Assembly: GCA_900545245.1 (NCBI GenBank)
Contig: UQYV01000022.1
Span: 1-52,146, forward strand
Origin: an uncultured Bacteroidales bacterium
Lineage (GTDB): Bacteria; Bacteroidota; Bacteroidia; Bacteroidales; UBA932
Direction of reading: 5' to 3'
Length of the DNA: 52,146 nucleotides
Of this stretch, positions 15,002 through 23,511 are shown piece after piece; position 1 is the stretch's first letter; each line of letters opens with the position of its first letter. The notes beneath the pieces are model-generated. The model was not told the origin of the DNA. It made no database searches and saw only the letters and a program-made list of their open reading frames with translations. Made by a program: the position numbers and the translations under genes.

Positions 15002-16687
15002 ATGGTGAGAATGTATAAGAAACTCTCGGGATTCAGAGAGAAATATGTCGACACTCTTGCGAAGTTATACGATTATTCCACAACTTTTTACGAGAATCGG
15101 CAGATGTCCGAAATGCTCGGGACGGATCTGAAATACACCTACGGAAGTTTCAAACACAAATGCGATGAACTCTCGCGCAGGCTTTCCCGCTATGGCATCG
15201 GAGCCGGAGACAAGGTGGCAATTCTGTCGGCCAACACTCCCAACTGGACAGTGGCATTCTTTTCGGCAGTGGCTTTCGGCCGCGTCGCTGTGCCGATTCT
15301 TCCGGATTCTTCCGAAAACGAAGTGAAAAACATCTTGGAACATTCCGGCTGCAAGGCTCTTTATGTTTCCAAGAAACTTCTCCATAAAGTTTCTCCGGAA
15401 TTGATGGAGAAACTCACATTTATTCTTGATATAGAGGACTTTTCGGTAATCAGTCAGGACGACGACGCTTTCACTTGCGACGGACGCACAATAGCCCCGC
15501 AGCCCGATGACCTCGCGACAATCATCTACACGTCCGGCACCACCGGCAGCGCGAAGGGAGTGATGCTCAGCCACAGAAATCTCTGCACGAACATCGTGAT
15601 TTCCTACCACGCCCACAAAACCGATGAGAAGGATGTCTGGCTTTCGATTCTTCCGATGCCGCACACCTACGAGATGAGTATCGGAATGCTTTATCCTATG
15701 TTTGTCGGAGCGAAGGTCTACTATCTTCAGAAACCTCCTACAGCCACGGTGCTTCTTGCCGCGCTGAAAAAAGTGCGCCCTACGATTATGCTTTCCGTGC
15801 CTTTGATTATTGAGAAGATGTATAAGGCGAGCATACTTCCGACCATACAGAAGAGCCGCGTGCTCAAGTGGATGCACAAAAAAATGGCTCCGGTTCTCTA
15901 TTGGTTTGTCGGACTTCGTCTTAAAAAGACTTTCGGTGGACGCATCAAGTTCTTCGGAATCGGAGGCGCGAAACTCAATCCTGCTGTGGAAAAATTCCTC
16001 AAGAAGGCACATTTCAACTATGCAATCGGCTATGGTATGACGGAATGTGCTCCTCTTATTTGTACGGCCGGAGTTAAACAGACCCACATCGGCACAACCG
16101 GAGGGGCAGCCTATGGCGTGGAGGTCAAGTTGATAGATGTAAATCCTGAAACCGGAGAGGGCGAGATCGTTGTAAAGGGTGACAATGTGATGCTCGGCTA
16201 CTACAAAGACCCTGAGAGGACCAAGGCTGCATTCACGGAGGACGGATGGTTCCGCACCAATGACTTGGCTTCGGTTGATGAAAAGGGACGTTTCAGCATC
16301 AAGGGACGCTTGAACAATATGATTTTGGGACCTTCTGGAGAGAATATTTATCCTGAGGAAATCGAAAAGGTCATCAACGACATCGAAGGTGTGGACGAGT
16401 CTTTGGTTGTGGAGCGTGACGGTAAACTCGTGGCTCTGGTGCAGCTCAACAGCAATGTTCTCGACTGGAATCAGGAGAGCGAAGACCAGTTCTTCGAGAA
16501 ACTGGAGGCTCGCAAGCAGGCTATTATGAACTATGTGAACAAGAAAGTCAACCGTTCTTCCAAGGTTGCCGGAGTTGAGGTGGTGAAAGAGCCTTTCGAG
16601 AAGACTGCAACACAAAAAATCCGCCGCTTCAAATATCGCGACGGATCTCCAAAATCTGACGAGGAGAAGAATACCCCGAAAGAATAG
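15002..16687 (+). CDS. long-chain fatty acid-CoA ligase (FadD-like)
   Basis: A 561-residue AMP-forming acyl-CoA ligase of the normal length for Bacteroidota long-chain enzymes. The P-loop is IIYTSGTTGSAKG (174-186), followed by MPHTYEMS, GYGMTECAPL and GWFRTNDLASVDEKGRFSIKGR, with the C-terminal lysine in TATQKIRRFKY. It lacks a signal peptide and should be cytoplasmic, activating fatty acids to acyl-CoA. A repeat element separates it from the pigment cluster, so it is more likely general lipid metabolism than part of the pathway, though its position is suggestive. It faces the GDPD gene with only 20 bases between stops. ATG at 15011 is an alternative start. Confidence 0.88.
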   Translation: MVRMYKKLSGFREKYVDTLAKLYDYSTTFYENRQMSEMLGTDLKYTYGSFKHKCDELSRRLSRYGIGAGDKVAILSANTPNWTVAFFSAVAFGRVAVPILPDSSENEVKNILEHSGCKALYVSKKLLHKVSPELMEKLTFILDIEDFSVISQDDDAFTCDGRTIAPQPDDLATIIYTSGTTGSAKGVMLSHRNLCTNIVISYHAHKTDEKDVWLSILPMPHTYEMSIGMLYPMFVGAKVYYLQKPPTATVLLAALKKVRPTIMLSVPLIIEKMYKASILPTIQKSRVLKWMHKKMAPVLYWFVGLRLKKTFGGRIKFFGIGGAKLNPAVEKFLKKAHFNYAIGYGMTECAPLICTAGVKQTHIGTTGGAAYGVEVKLIDVNPETGEGEIVVKGDNVMLGYYKDPERTKAAFTEDGWFRTNDLASVDEKGRFSIKGRLNNMILGPSGENIYPEEIEKVINDIEGVDESLVVERDGKLVALVQLNSNVLDWNQESEDQFFEKLEARKQAIMNYVNKKVNRSSKVAGVEVVKEPFEKTATQKIRRFKYRDGSPKSDEEKNTPKE

Positions 16688-16707
16688 TGTATTTACAATT
16701 CCTCAGA

Positions 16708-17631
16708 TCAATCATGCAGTCCCTTTGAACGGAGGTATTTCAGCAGCTGCTCCGGGCGGTCTGTCTGGATGAATGACGGACCGAAGGCAATCACCTGATC
16801 ATAGACCTTTGCCGGGTCTCCGCAGTCAAGCGCCTTGTCGTCATCGAGATAGCCGCAGAGGCTGCCCCAAATTGTGTTTATCCAAAGTTTGGAACCGGTC
16901 TCGTGAATCTTTGCAAAGCACTCCTCAACCTCCGGCGAAAGTTTCTTCCAGCAGACCTCGTATGCGAGCGGAACCGTCCTTGTCTCTATGTATTCGTTGA
17001 AGAGTTTTTGGCCGTTCTCCTTCTGGATGTCGATGATAGGCATATACATCATGTTGTGCTCATGTGCCGCCATCTTTTCAGCCACAGCTGACGCGGGTTG
17101 TTTGCCCTTGATGAGAATCTGGTCGGTCACGCCAAGCTCTTCCGTAATCTGAAGCACGAGGTCGTAGAACTCATATCCCTGGTCAACGTTCACGCAGATT
17201 CGGTCCTTGCAGCACTCCAGGGCCTCGCGCAGTGTAGGAATTCTCAGCGAGTCAGTTGCCACGCCATGCGCCCTCTTCAGCCTCATCGCCTTGAGCTCCG
17301 CAAGCGTGTAGTCGCTCACGAGTCCTCTACCGGTGAGACAGCGGTTGACTGTCGCGTCATGCGAGAGCACGAGCACGCTGTCCTTCGTGAGCTTGAGGTC
17401 AAGCTCCATGATGTCTGCTCCCATACGGATGATAGACTCTATTGCCGGAATCGAATTTTCCGGATAGTTCCTCCAGTCGCCCCTGTGAACGGCCACAACG
17501 ACATATTTCGAGTTCGGATTGTGGATTTCGGCGAGAATCTTGTCCGTCCTTTTCGCATACTGCGGCTCACCCGTTCCGCATGACACAGCGCAGATCAGCG
17601 CTGCGACAAAAATAATCAGATACTTTTTCAT
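16708..17631 (-). CDS. glycerophosphodiester phosphodiesterase lipoprotein
   Basis: A 307-residue GDPD-family lipoprotein. With the start at 17631, residues 1-18 are a lipoprotein signal (MKKYLIIFVAALICAVSC, Cys18 as lipid site); a second ATG at 17649 would add six residues but would leave almost no leader after the predicted promoter. Catalytic motifs are HRGDWRNYPENS (His49, Arg50), MELDLKLTKDSVLVLSHD (Glu76, Asp78, His91) and the terminal PSFIQTDRPEQLL. It should release glycerol-3-phosphate and an alcohol from glycerophosphodiesters in the periplasm or at the cell surface. It is single, with its own promoter. Confidence 0.87.
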   Translation of the reverse strand: MKKYLIIFVAALICAVSCGTGEPQYAKRTDKILAEIHNPNSKYVVVAVHRGDWRNYPENSIPAIESIIRMGADIMELDLKLTKDSVLVLSHDATVNRCLTGRGLVSDYTLAELKAMRLKRAHGVATDSLRIPTLREALECCKDRICVNVDQGYEFYDLVLQITEELGVTDQILIKGKQPASAVAEKMAAHEHNMMYMPIIDIQKENGQKLFNEYIETRTVPLAYEVCWKKLSPEVEECFAKIHETGSKLWINTIWGSLCGYLDDDKALDCGDPAKVYDQVIAFGPSFIQTDRPEQLLKYLRSKGLHD

Positions 17632-17659
17632 AAAATATGTATTTTGCAAAATGGAGTTT

Positions 17660-17690
17660 CAAAGATACGAATATTTATCAAGGCGGCAAA
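17660..17690 (-). promoter_or_regulatory. promoter of GDPD gene
   Basis: On the reverse strand TTTG (17690-17687), a 19-base spacer and TATCTTTG (17667-17660) match the Bacteroidota consensus exactly. Predicted transcription starts near 17655, about 24 bases before the chosen GDPD start. The -33 box lies inside the edge of the multi-hairpin repeat. Confidence 0.75.
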
Positions 17691-17870
17691 GCCCCGGACT
17701 CTCCGAGTCGCCGACCGCAACGAAGTGTAGGTCGCATGCCCCTAACAGGGGCTGTCGGCACCGCCGACTGGGGTTGGAAAGTCCGGACTCAAAGAGTCCG
17801 AGCTCATTTTTTATATACACTCCCGTGTATATAAAAAATGAGCTGTCGTCGCTCCCGCGAGGACACCTCA
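17681..17870. repeat. multi-hairpin intergenic repeat element
   Basis: A chain of perfect short hairpins: GACTC/GAGTC near 17699, GCCCCT-AAC-AGGGGC near 17739, GTCGGC-ACC-GCCGAC near 17753, CGGACTC-AAA-GAGTCCG at 17784-17800, and a 20-bp perfect stem at 17801-17844 (AGCTCATT...ATACAC with loop TCCC). The reading frames through it are open but give low-complexity translations that I remember as recurrent spurious ORFs in Bacteroidales. No gene is credible here. Confidence 0.75.
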
Positions 17871-17910
17871 TACTAACCACATAATTAATAACACTAAAAC
17901 TAATAACCGG

Positions 17911-17958
17911 AAAAAGAAATTGCAAGACTCGTGCCAAACTGCGCGAATCTTGCAATTT
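17911..17958 (-). terminator. terminator of ruvX-def-PHM-M23 operon
   Basis: Eleven-base perfect arms AAATTGCAAGA (17917-17927) and TCTTGCAATTT (17948-17958), with further partial pairing inside. On the reverse strand the stem is followed by the T-rich TTTCTTTTT, and it lies 31 bases after the stop of the M23/LysM gene. Confidence 0.7.
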
Positions 17959-17988
17959 TCATCGAAAATTTGTGAAAAATCTTAACGA

Positions 17989-19044
17989 TTACCTAACCCT
18001 GAGTTTCTGCCCGATGCGCAGGGTCGAGGTTGACTTGATTCCATTGAGCCTGCAGATTGCGCCCACCGTCGTGCCATTATTCCTGGCAATCTTGCCGAGC
18101 GTATCTCCGGACTTTACAATATGCCACCTCATGGCTTTCAGTGCAGCCTCTTCAGCGGCGTCTTCCTCCGCGCTCTTGAGCTCGTCGTCGAAGTTCTGCT
18201 CATAGTTGCTGAACTGGCTCAGGTACTTTTTCTTGAGGACAAACATCCTGTGGCGCAGCACTCCGGTCTCAAAATCGATGAGCCACTGAGGATCGAATGC
18301 GTAGCCGTTGTAGCGTGTCTCGAAATGCAGGTGCGGACCCGTAGAACGCCCGGTGCTGCCTCCGAGTCCTATCACATCACCGGCATTCACCCAGTCTCCC
18401 GCCTCGACCTTCCTCTTGGACAGATGCCCGTAGAATGTCTCCAGCCCGTTTTCGTGACGGATGACCACCACGTTGCCGTAGCCGCGCATTGTCGTCGACA
18501 CACGCACCTTGCCGTTGAACGTGGCATAAATCGGTGTTCCTGTCGACAGGGGCAGGTCAACTCCCTGATGCCTGCGTCCGCGTCTCGGTCCGAACTTGCC
18601 ACGCGGGTTCACCTTGCCCTGATATGGGCAGGCATAGTTGCTCAGGCTATCCACAAGCCATATTGCCGAATAGGATGGGAGTTTGTCCCAGGAAATCTTG
18701 TAGGGGTCAACATTCCTGTTGTCCCAGTTTTTCGTGAAAATCTCGTTGTCCCATGCGAAGTCCTCTGTCTTTATATATTTCCATGTCCCGTTCCCATAAA
18801 GGACCACTTTCACGAAATCCGACATTGTGTCCAGCGTGTCCACCGGATCCGACTCCGTGACAACCAGTGGTTTCACGGCCTGGCGCGGCATCCTTGGCAC
18901 GAGTTCGTTCTCTGTTGTGGGAAATTTGAAACTCGGGTTAGCGGACGGAATTTTCTCGTCCACCACCTCAACAGGCTTCTGCGCCGCTGCCATCAGCGGC
19001 AGCAGCGCAGAGACCATTGCAGTAAAATATTTCAGGGGACTCAT
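17989..19044 (-). CDS. M23 metallopeptidase with C-terminal LysM domain
   Basis: A 351-residue exported peptidoglycan peptidase. The start at 19044 gives a signal peptide (MSPLKYFTAMVSALLPLMAAA) and overlaps the stop of the upstream gene (ATGA). The lysostaphin-type domain has the zinc ligands in RRHQGVDLPLSTGTPIYA (His and Asp) and the intact GPHLHFET motif. The last 45 residues (WHIVKSGDTLGKIARNNGTTVGAICRLNGI...) are one LysM domain for glycan binding. It probably cleaves peptide cross-links in the periplasm during growth or division. The longer reading frame upstream lies inside the phosphohexomutase gene and is not used. Activity looks intact. Confidence 0.88.
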   Translation of the reverse strand: MSPLKYFTAMVSALLPLMAAAQKPVEVVDEKIPSANPSFKFPTTENELVPRMPRQAVKPLVVTESDPVDTLDTMSDFVKVVLYGNGTWKYIKTEDFAWDNEIFTKNWDNRNVDPYKISWDKLPSYSAIWLVDSLSNYACPYQGKVNPRGKFGPRRGRRHQGVDLPLSTGTPIYATFNGKVRVSTTMRGYGNVVVIRHENGLETFYGHLSKRKVEAGDWVNAGDVIGLGGSTGRSTGPHLHFETRYNGYAFDPQWLIDFETGVLRHRMFVLKKKYLSQFSNYEQNFDDELKSAEEDAAEEAALKAMRWHIVKSGDTLGKIARNNGTTVGAICRLNGIKSTSTLRIGQKLRVR

Positions 19045-20402
19045 TTCTGCTCGCCTCCAAACTTGTTCACGAGAATGTCCTTCACTTGCGCGAGCTTGTC
19101 GGCAAGAAGTTCGTCGGAGTCGGCCTCGCAGATGAACCTCAAGTAAGGCTCGGTGTTGGAAGGGCGCACGTTGAACCACCAGCGCGGGAACTCGACCCTA
19201 TAGCCGTCGAAGTCCATATAGGCAGTCGGCTTTTCCTGTGCGAGGAAATGGTCGCGGACAGCGTCCATCGCTTCTTTCTTGTTTTCAATCTTGAAGTTGA
19301 CCTCTCCGGAATTCTTGTATTTCTCTATGCCTGCGATAAGCTGGCTGAGGGAAACCCCTTTCTTTTTCATTGCCGCCACCACGTTGAGAATGAGCATCGA
19401 AGCGAGAAGACCGCTGTCGGAGAAGAAGAAATCCCTGAAATAGTAGTGTCCTGCAAGCTCGCCTCCGTAGATTCCGTTCAGTTCGCGGAGCTTGTTGGCG
19501 GCAAAGGCACGACCGACCTTCCATGTCGCCATCTGTGCTCCCATCGGGGTGAGATATTCTCCTACGGCCTTTGAACTGCGGATATCCTGGAGCACGATGC
19601 CTCTTTCTCCCTTCTTTTCGAGGAAATAGTGACCGAGCACAGCTATCATCAAGTCCGGTGATATGAACCTTGCGTTCTCGTCAACGAACATCACGCGGTC
19701 GGCATCCCCGTCGTAAATCACTCCGATGTCGGCCCCCGTCTTGCGCACAAGTTCCTGAAGTGCCACTACATTCTTGGCAACCAGAGGGTTAGGCTCGTGG
19801 TTCGGGAAGCGTCCGTCAATCGTGTCGAAGATGTAGGTCGGCTGGCCCCCGAAGATTTCTTTCGCGTAGAGGTTTGCCATTCCGTTGGAGAGGTCCATAG
19901 CAATCTTGAGGTCCGACCAGTCCTCCTTGAACTTGAGGAGGAAATTCAGATAGTCCTGATGGATGTCCTTCTGATATACCTGCCCTTTCTTCGCCGCCGG
20001 GATGCAGGGCTTGCCCTCATCAATCCACTGCTTGATGGTCCCGAGTCCAGCGTCGAATCCTACTGCCGCTGCGTTTGTCGTAGAGACTTTCATTCCGTTG
20101 TATTCCGCAGGGTTGTGTGAAGCTGTAATCTGAATCGAGGCCTTGAACCCGTAGTTTGCAGTTCCGAAATAGACCATAGGCGTAGTGCTGAGCCCGATGT
20201 CGTAGATGTCCGCTCCTGCGTCTGTCACACCGCGTATCACAGCGTCATGAATCGTGTCTGAAGAAAGACGGCAGTCCCGTCCGAGAAGAACCTTGTCCGT
20301 TCCGAGAAGCTCGGGCACAAAAAAGCCCACCTTATAAGCGACATCCTCGTCCCAGTCGACGTTCCAAATGCCTCTAATGTCGTATGCGTGAAATGCTCCC
20401 AT
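19041..20402 (-). CDS. phosphomannomutase/phosphoglucomutase
   Basis: A 453-residue alpha-D-phosphohexomutase. Four expected elements are present: the N-terminal FHAYDIRGIWN, the phosphoserine loop TASHNPAEYNGMK (Ser95), the magnesium loop DGDADR, and the C-terminal phosphate-binding RPSNTEPYLR. It interconverts hexose 6- and 1-phosphates for sugar nucleotide supply. The start at 20402 directly precedes the conserved domain; 19 bases separate it from the peptide deformylase stop, so the genes form an operon. Mannose versus glucose preference cannot be read from sequence. Confidence 0.9.
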   Translation of the reverse strand: MGAFHAYDIRGIWNVDWDEDVAYKVGFFVPELLGTDKVLLGRDCRLSSDTIHDAVIRGVTDAGADIYDIGLSTTPMVYFGTANYGFKASIQITASHNPAEYNGMKVSTTNAAAVGFDAGLGTIKQWIDEGKPCIPAAKKGQVYQKDIHQDYLNFLLKFKEDWSDLKIAMDLSNGMANLYAKEIFGGQPTYIFDTIDGRFPNHEPNPLVAKNVVALQELVRKTGADIGVIYDGDADRVMFVDENARFISPDLMIAVLGHYFLEKKGERGIVLQDIRSSKAVGEYLTPMGAQMATWKVGRAFAANKLRELNGIYGGELAGHYYFRDFFFSDSGLLASMLILNVVAAMKKKGVSLSQLIAGIEKYKNSGEVNFKIENKKEAMDAVRDHFLAQEKPTAYMDFDGYRVEFPRWWFNVRPSNTEPYLRFICEADSDELLADKLAQVKDILVNKFGGEQK

Positions 20403-20421
20403 TTCTTTGAGTTTTAATTGG

Positions 20422-20970
20422 TTATTTTGATCTGTATCTCGTCTGAACCTTGCGGGAAGCAATGTTCTGGAGTTTTTTTGCGATCATTTTTTTTCTTATC
20501 GGGGACAGCTCATCAACAAATAGCCTGCCATCGAGGTGAGCCATCTCATGCTGCACCATCCTGCATCCGAACTTGTCGAAGACTTCCACCTGCTTTTCAA
20601 AGTTCTCATCGTAATACTCGACTTTCATCGCCGCCGGCCTGACGACGTCCGCATATATTCCCGGAACGCTGAGGCAACCCTCTGAATATGAACATGTCTC
20701 CTTGCTTTCTTCAAGAATCTTCGGATTTATCATCGTGCGTCTGAAATCCTTGAGATACGGGTATGTGTCCGTGAGTTCCGTCCCGTCGACGATGAGCACG
20801 CGAAGCGGAACTCCCACCTGTGGAGCGGCAAGTCCGCATCCGTCCGCATTCTTCAGCGTCTCCTTCATGTCTTCGACGAGTCTCGTCAATTCTTCCTTTT
20901 TCGTCAGGTCCGCCTCATCGTCCGCACGACGAAGCACCTCTTGCCCATAAAGATATATAGGTAAAATCAT
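20422..20970 (-). CDS. def: peptide deformylase
   Basis: A 182-residue peptide deformylase with all three signature motifs: GCGLAAPQVG (44-53), EGCLSVPG (98-104, metal ligand Cys99) and QHEMAHLDG (His141, Glu142, His145). It removes the N-formyl group from new polypeptides in the cytoplasm. Length and motif spacing are normal. It is 46 bases downstream of ruvX and 19 bases upstream of the phosphohexomutase gene in the same reverse-strand operon; ruvX-def adjacency is common in Bacteroidales to my knowledge. Confidence 0.96.
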   Translation of the reverse strand: MILPIYLYGQEVLRRADDEADLTKKEELTRLVEDMKETLKNADGCGLAAPQVGVPLRVLIVDGTELTDTYPYLKDFRRTMINPKILEESKETCSYSEGCLSVPGIYADVVRPAAMKVEYYDENFEKQVEVFDKFGCRMVQHEMAHLDGRLFVDELSPIRKKMIAKKLQNIASRKVQTRYRSK

Positions 20971-21016
20971 ATCTGTTTATGTTTGTTTTATTTTATTCAT
21001 CTCAATGGAGCCCGGC

Positions 21017-21430
21017 TCATCTTGCCCTATCCATATAGCTCTGCAGGATGATTGCGGCGCTGATTTTGTCCACGTTTTCCTTGTCCCTGCGGTCTTTCTT
21101 CTTCATCCCGCCGTCAATCATAGCCCTGTGGGCGAGAACAGATGTGAATCTTTCGTCCTCCGTCACCACCGGAATGTCTGGAAACGCATTTTTCAGCGTC
21201 CGCAGGAATATATCCACGTCCGCGGCAGCCTCCGAAGGACGTCCGTTCATGTTCATCGGATACCCCACGACAAACTTCACAACATTCTCGTTTTGAGCGT
21301 AAGTTTTGAGATATTCTATTATCTTTGCAGAATGTACCGTGTCCAGGGCAGACGCGAAGAGCCCGAGCGGGTCGCTCACCGCGACTCCGACTCTCTTGCG
21401 TCCGTAGTCTATGCCTATAAGTCTGTCCAT
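21017..21430 (-). CDS. ruvX: Holliday junction resolvase-like protein RuvX/YqgF
   Basis: A 137-residue RNase H-fold protein of the YqgF/RuvX family. IGIDYGRKRVGVAVSD (5-20) carries the first catalytic aspartate, and VVGYPMNMNG, TEDERFTS and DKISAAIILQSYMD contain the others. The family acts in ribosomal RNA processing and has been proposed as a Holliday junction resolvase. The start at 21430 removes an upstream extension that is antisense to the divergent peptidase gene. A perfect-consensus promoter ends only about seven bases before this ATG, so translation may be leaderless. First gene of the operon running to 17989. Confidence 0.92.
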   Translation of the reverse strand: MDRLIGIDYGRKRVGVAVSDPLGLFASALDTVHSAKIIEYLKTYAQNENVVKFVVGYPMNMNGRPSEAAADVDIFLRTLKNAFPDIPVVTEDERFTSVLAHRAMIDGGMKKKDRRDKENVDKISAAIILQSYMDRAR

Positions 21431-21436
21431 CGGATG

Positions 21437-21467
21437 CAAAGTTAACATTAAACTATGGCTCAACAAA
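21437..21467 (-). promoter_or_regulatory. promoter of ruvX operon, overlapping divergent gene start
   Basis: Reverse strand: TTTG (21467-21464), 19-base spacer, TAACTTTG (21444-21437), an exact match to TTTG-N19-TAnnTTTG. The predicted start of transcription lies within a few bases of the ruvX ATG at 21430, and the -33 box lies inside the first codons of the divergent gene at 21455. Confidence 0.65.
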
Positions 21468-22303
21468 ATAAAGATAAAAAAGTTCGCCGCTATGTGCTCA
21501 CGCTCGTCGAGGACATGACGCACAAGCCGCTGAATTCCCTGAAGTTCACAAGACCGTTGGCAGTGCTTATGGTCGTGAATGTCCTGATTATTTTCTGTGC
21601 CATTGTCTGGTGCATTGTCGCCTACACGCCGCTCAGGGCGTTCATCCCCGGCTATCCGGACGAGCTTTCCCAAAGGGAGGCCATCAACAATGCCATTCGC
21701 ATCGACTCCCTCGAAAGGGTGATTTGCCGCTGGGAACTCTATTCGGAAAATCTCCGCAAAGTGGTTGAAGGTGACGAAACGGTTGATATACAGGGAATTC
21801 TGTCGGGAGGAGATAGCGTTGTTCCTTCGACATCCGATGAGCCTGACAGCGCTTCAGACGCGGATTTCCGCGATGCCGTCGTGGCGGAAGAGCAGTTCGA
21901 CCTCTCTGCCGGTCAGAAGAGGGAACTTCCGATTGAGGGCATCCATTTCTTCTCCCCGCTCAAGGGTGTCGTGAGCAAGCCATACGACAAATATGTCCAC
22001 CCTTACGTCGACCTTACGGCGCCGGCTAATTCAGTGGTGATGGCGACTCTCGACGGAACGGTGATATTCACAGGATGGACCAATGACTCAGGCTATACGA
22101 TTCAGATTCAGCATCCTGACGACATAGTGTCGATTTATCAGCACACCGAGAAACTGTTGAAAAAAACCGGCGACAAAGTGACGGCCGGAACTCCGATTGC
22201 CCTTGTCGGCAGTGCGGAGAACCTCGCGGTGGGGGATCACCTGAGGTTTGAACTTTGGTACAAGGGAGAGTCGGTGGATCCGGCAAAATATGTCAATTTC
22301 TAA
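21455..22303 (+). CDS. membrane-anchored M23-like protein, degenerate active site
   Basis: A 282-residue protein with a single N-terminal membrane helix (about 33-58) and a periplasmic region ending in a lysostaphin-like domain (about 175-282). The first metal motif is present (HPYVDLTAPANS), as is QHTEKL, but the usual HLHFE motif reads DHLRFELW: the second histidine, a zinc ligand, is arginine. It may therefore be a non-catalytic regulator of other amidases or peptidases, as EnvC and NlpD are. It diverges from ruvX with only 24 bases between starts, so its promoter must lie inside ruvX; a TATCTTTG at 21321-21328 is a candidate, without a good -33 box. Followed by dxr at 4 bases. Confidence 0.8.
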   Translation: MAQQNKDKKVRRYVLTLVEDMTHKPLNSLKFTRPLAVLMVVNVLIIFCAIVWCIVAYTPLRAFIPGYPDELSQREAINNAIRIDSLERVICRWELYSENLRKVVEGDETVDIQGILSGGDSVVPSTSDEPDSASDADFRDAVVAEEQFDLSAGQKRELPIEGIHFFSPLKGVVSKPYDKYVHPYVDLTAPANSVVMATLDGTVIFTGWTNDSGYTIQIQHPDDIVSIYQHTEKLLKKTGDKVTAGTPIALVGSAENLAVGDHLRFELWYKGESVDPAKYVNF

Positions 22304-22307
22304 GGAA

Positions 22308-23477
22308 ATGGAAAAGAGAAGAAGAGTCGCCATACTTGGCTCGACGGGGTCGATAGGACGTCAGGCTCTTGACGTTATAAGGCAGCACAGAGAACTTTTT
22401 GAGGTGGAGTTGCTCACTGCCAATAATAGCGCGGAACTACTTGTTCGTCAAGCTATTGAATTTGATGCCAACAATGTGGTGATCTGCAACGAAGAAAAAT
22501 ATTCCGAGGTTGCGGATGCGTTGCAGCCCAAGATGATAAAGGTTTTTGCCGGTATGGACTCTGTCTGCGACCTCGTGAAATCGGACGGCATCGACATCGT
22601 ACTCACCTCCATGGTCGGTTTCAGCGGGCTTCGCTCCACTGTCGCCGCGATTGAGGCGGGCAAGACCATAGCGCTTGCGAACAAAGAGACACTTGTGGCG
22701 GCTGGCTCTGTCGTGATGAAGCTTGCGGAAAAGAACCGCGTGGCGATACTCCCTGTGGATTCGGAACATTCGGCAATCTTCCAGTGCCTGCTCGGGGCAA
22801 ACCGCAACCCCTTGGCCAAGATACACCTGACGGCTTCCGGCGGGCCTTTCCGCACCTGGGAGAAGTCGAGGATTGCCGGGGCGAAGGCCAGTGACGCGCT
22901 CAAGCACCCGAATTGGACGATGGGCAGCAAGATAACCATAGATTCCGCGACGATGATGAACAAAGGTTTCGAGGTCATTGAGGCCAAATGGCTTTTCGGC
23001 GTCGGACCGGAGAAGATAAACGTCTTGGTACATCCGGAATCTATGGTTCACTCAATGGTCGAATATGCCGACGGAGCTGTGCTCGCGCAGTTGGGTTGTC
23101 CTGATATGCGGGAGCCGATCCAGTTTGCTCTTGCCTATCCTCTCCGCCTGCCGCTTGACAACAGGAAGATTGACTTCACGACACTCGGCTCGCTCACTTT
23201 CGAGGCCCCGGATCTTGAGCGTTTCCCTGCCTTGGGACTTGCCTTCAGAGCGCTGGAGCGCGGCGGGAATATCCCGTGCGCGATGAATGCTGCGAACGAG
23301 GTGGCCGTTGCGGCATATCTTCGTGACGAAATCGGCTTCTACGGGATACCGGAGCTGGTCTCCGAGTGTATGGAACGGGCGGCGTTCGTGAAGGAACCTT
23401 CGCTTGACGATATTTTTGCCACCAATGACGAAACGGCGGTTTTGGCGCGGACATTGATTGCCTCCGGGCGGTTTTGA
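22308..23477 (+). CDS. dxr: 1-deoxy-D-xylulose 5-phosphate reductoisomerase
   Basis: A 389-residue DXR (IspC), the NADPH-dependent second step of the MEP isoprenoid pathway. Visible motifs: GSTGSIG nucleotide loop (11-17), ALANKETLVAAG, the metal and substrate sites LPVDSEHSA and TASGGPF, and SATMMNKGFEVIEAKWLF. The start at 22308 is four bases after the upstream stop; an ATG at 22290 inside the previous gene is a less likely alternative. Its neighbour rseP follows after 34 bases; dxr-rseP is a widely conserved pair. Length and motifs are normal. Confidence 0.95.
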   Translation: MEKRRRVAILGSTGSIGRQALDVIRQHRELFEVELLTANNSAELLVRQAIEFDANNVVICNEEKYSEVADALQPKMIKVFAGMDSVCDLVKSDGIDIVLTSMVGFSGLRSTVAAIEAGKTIALANKETLVAAGSVVMKLAEKNRVAILPVDSEHSAIFQCLLGANRNPLAKIHLTASGGPFRTWEKSRIAGAKASDALKHPNWTMGSKITIDSATMMNKGFEVIEAKWLFGVGPEKINVLVHPESMVHSMVEYADGAVLAQLGCPDMREPIQFALAYPLRLPLDNRKIDFTTLGSLTFEAPDLERFPALGLAFRALERGGNIPCAMNAANEVAVAAYLRDEIGFYGIPELVSECMERAAFVKEPSLDDIFATNDETAVLARTLIASGRF

Positions 23478-23511
23478 CGAGGAGGCTGACGGCCTCATAA
23501 ATTTGTAAAAA

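Noticed and set aside
15065..16615. 516-residue reverse-strand reading frame
   Set aside because: It lies wholly antisense to the acyl-CoA ligase, whose family motifs are intact; its translation is rich in His, Arg and Cys with no domain, typical of a shadow frame.
17637..17955. Open frames on both strands through the intergenic repeat
   Set aside because: They arise from a hairpin-rich repeat, lack start signals and domains, and overlap a promoter and a terminator.
18121..19146. 341-residue + strand reading frame
   Set aside because: Antisense to the M23/LysM gene, which has complete motifs on the reverse strand.
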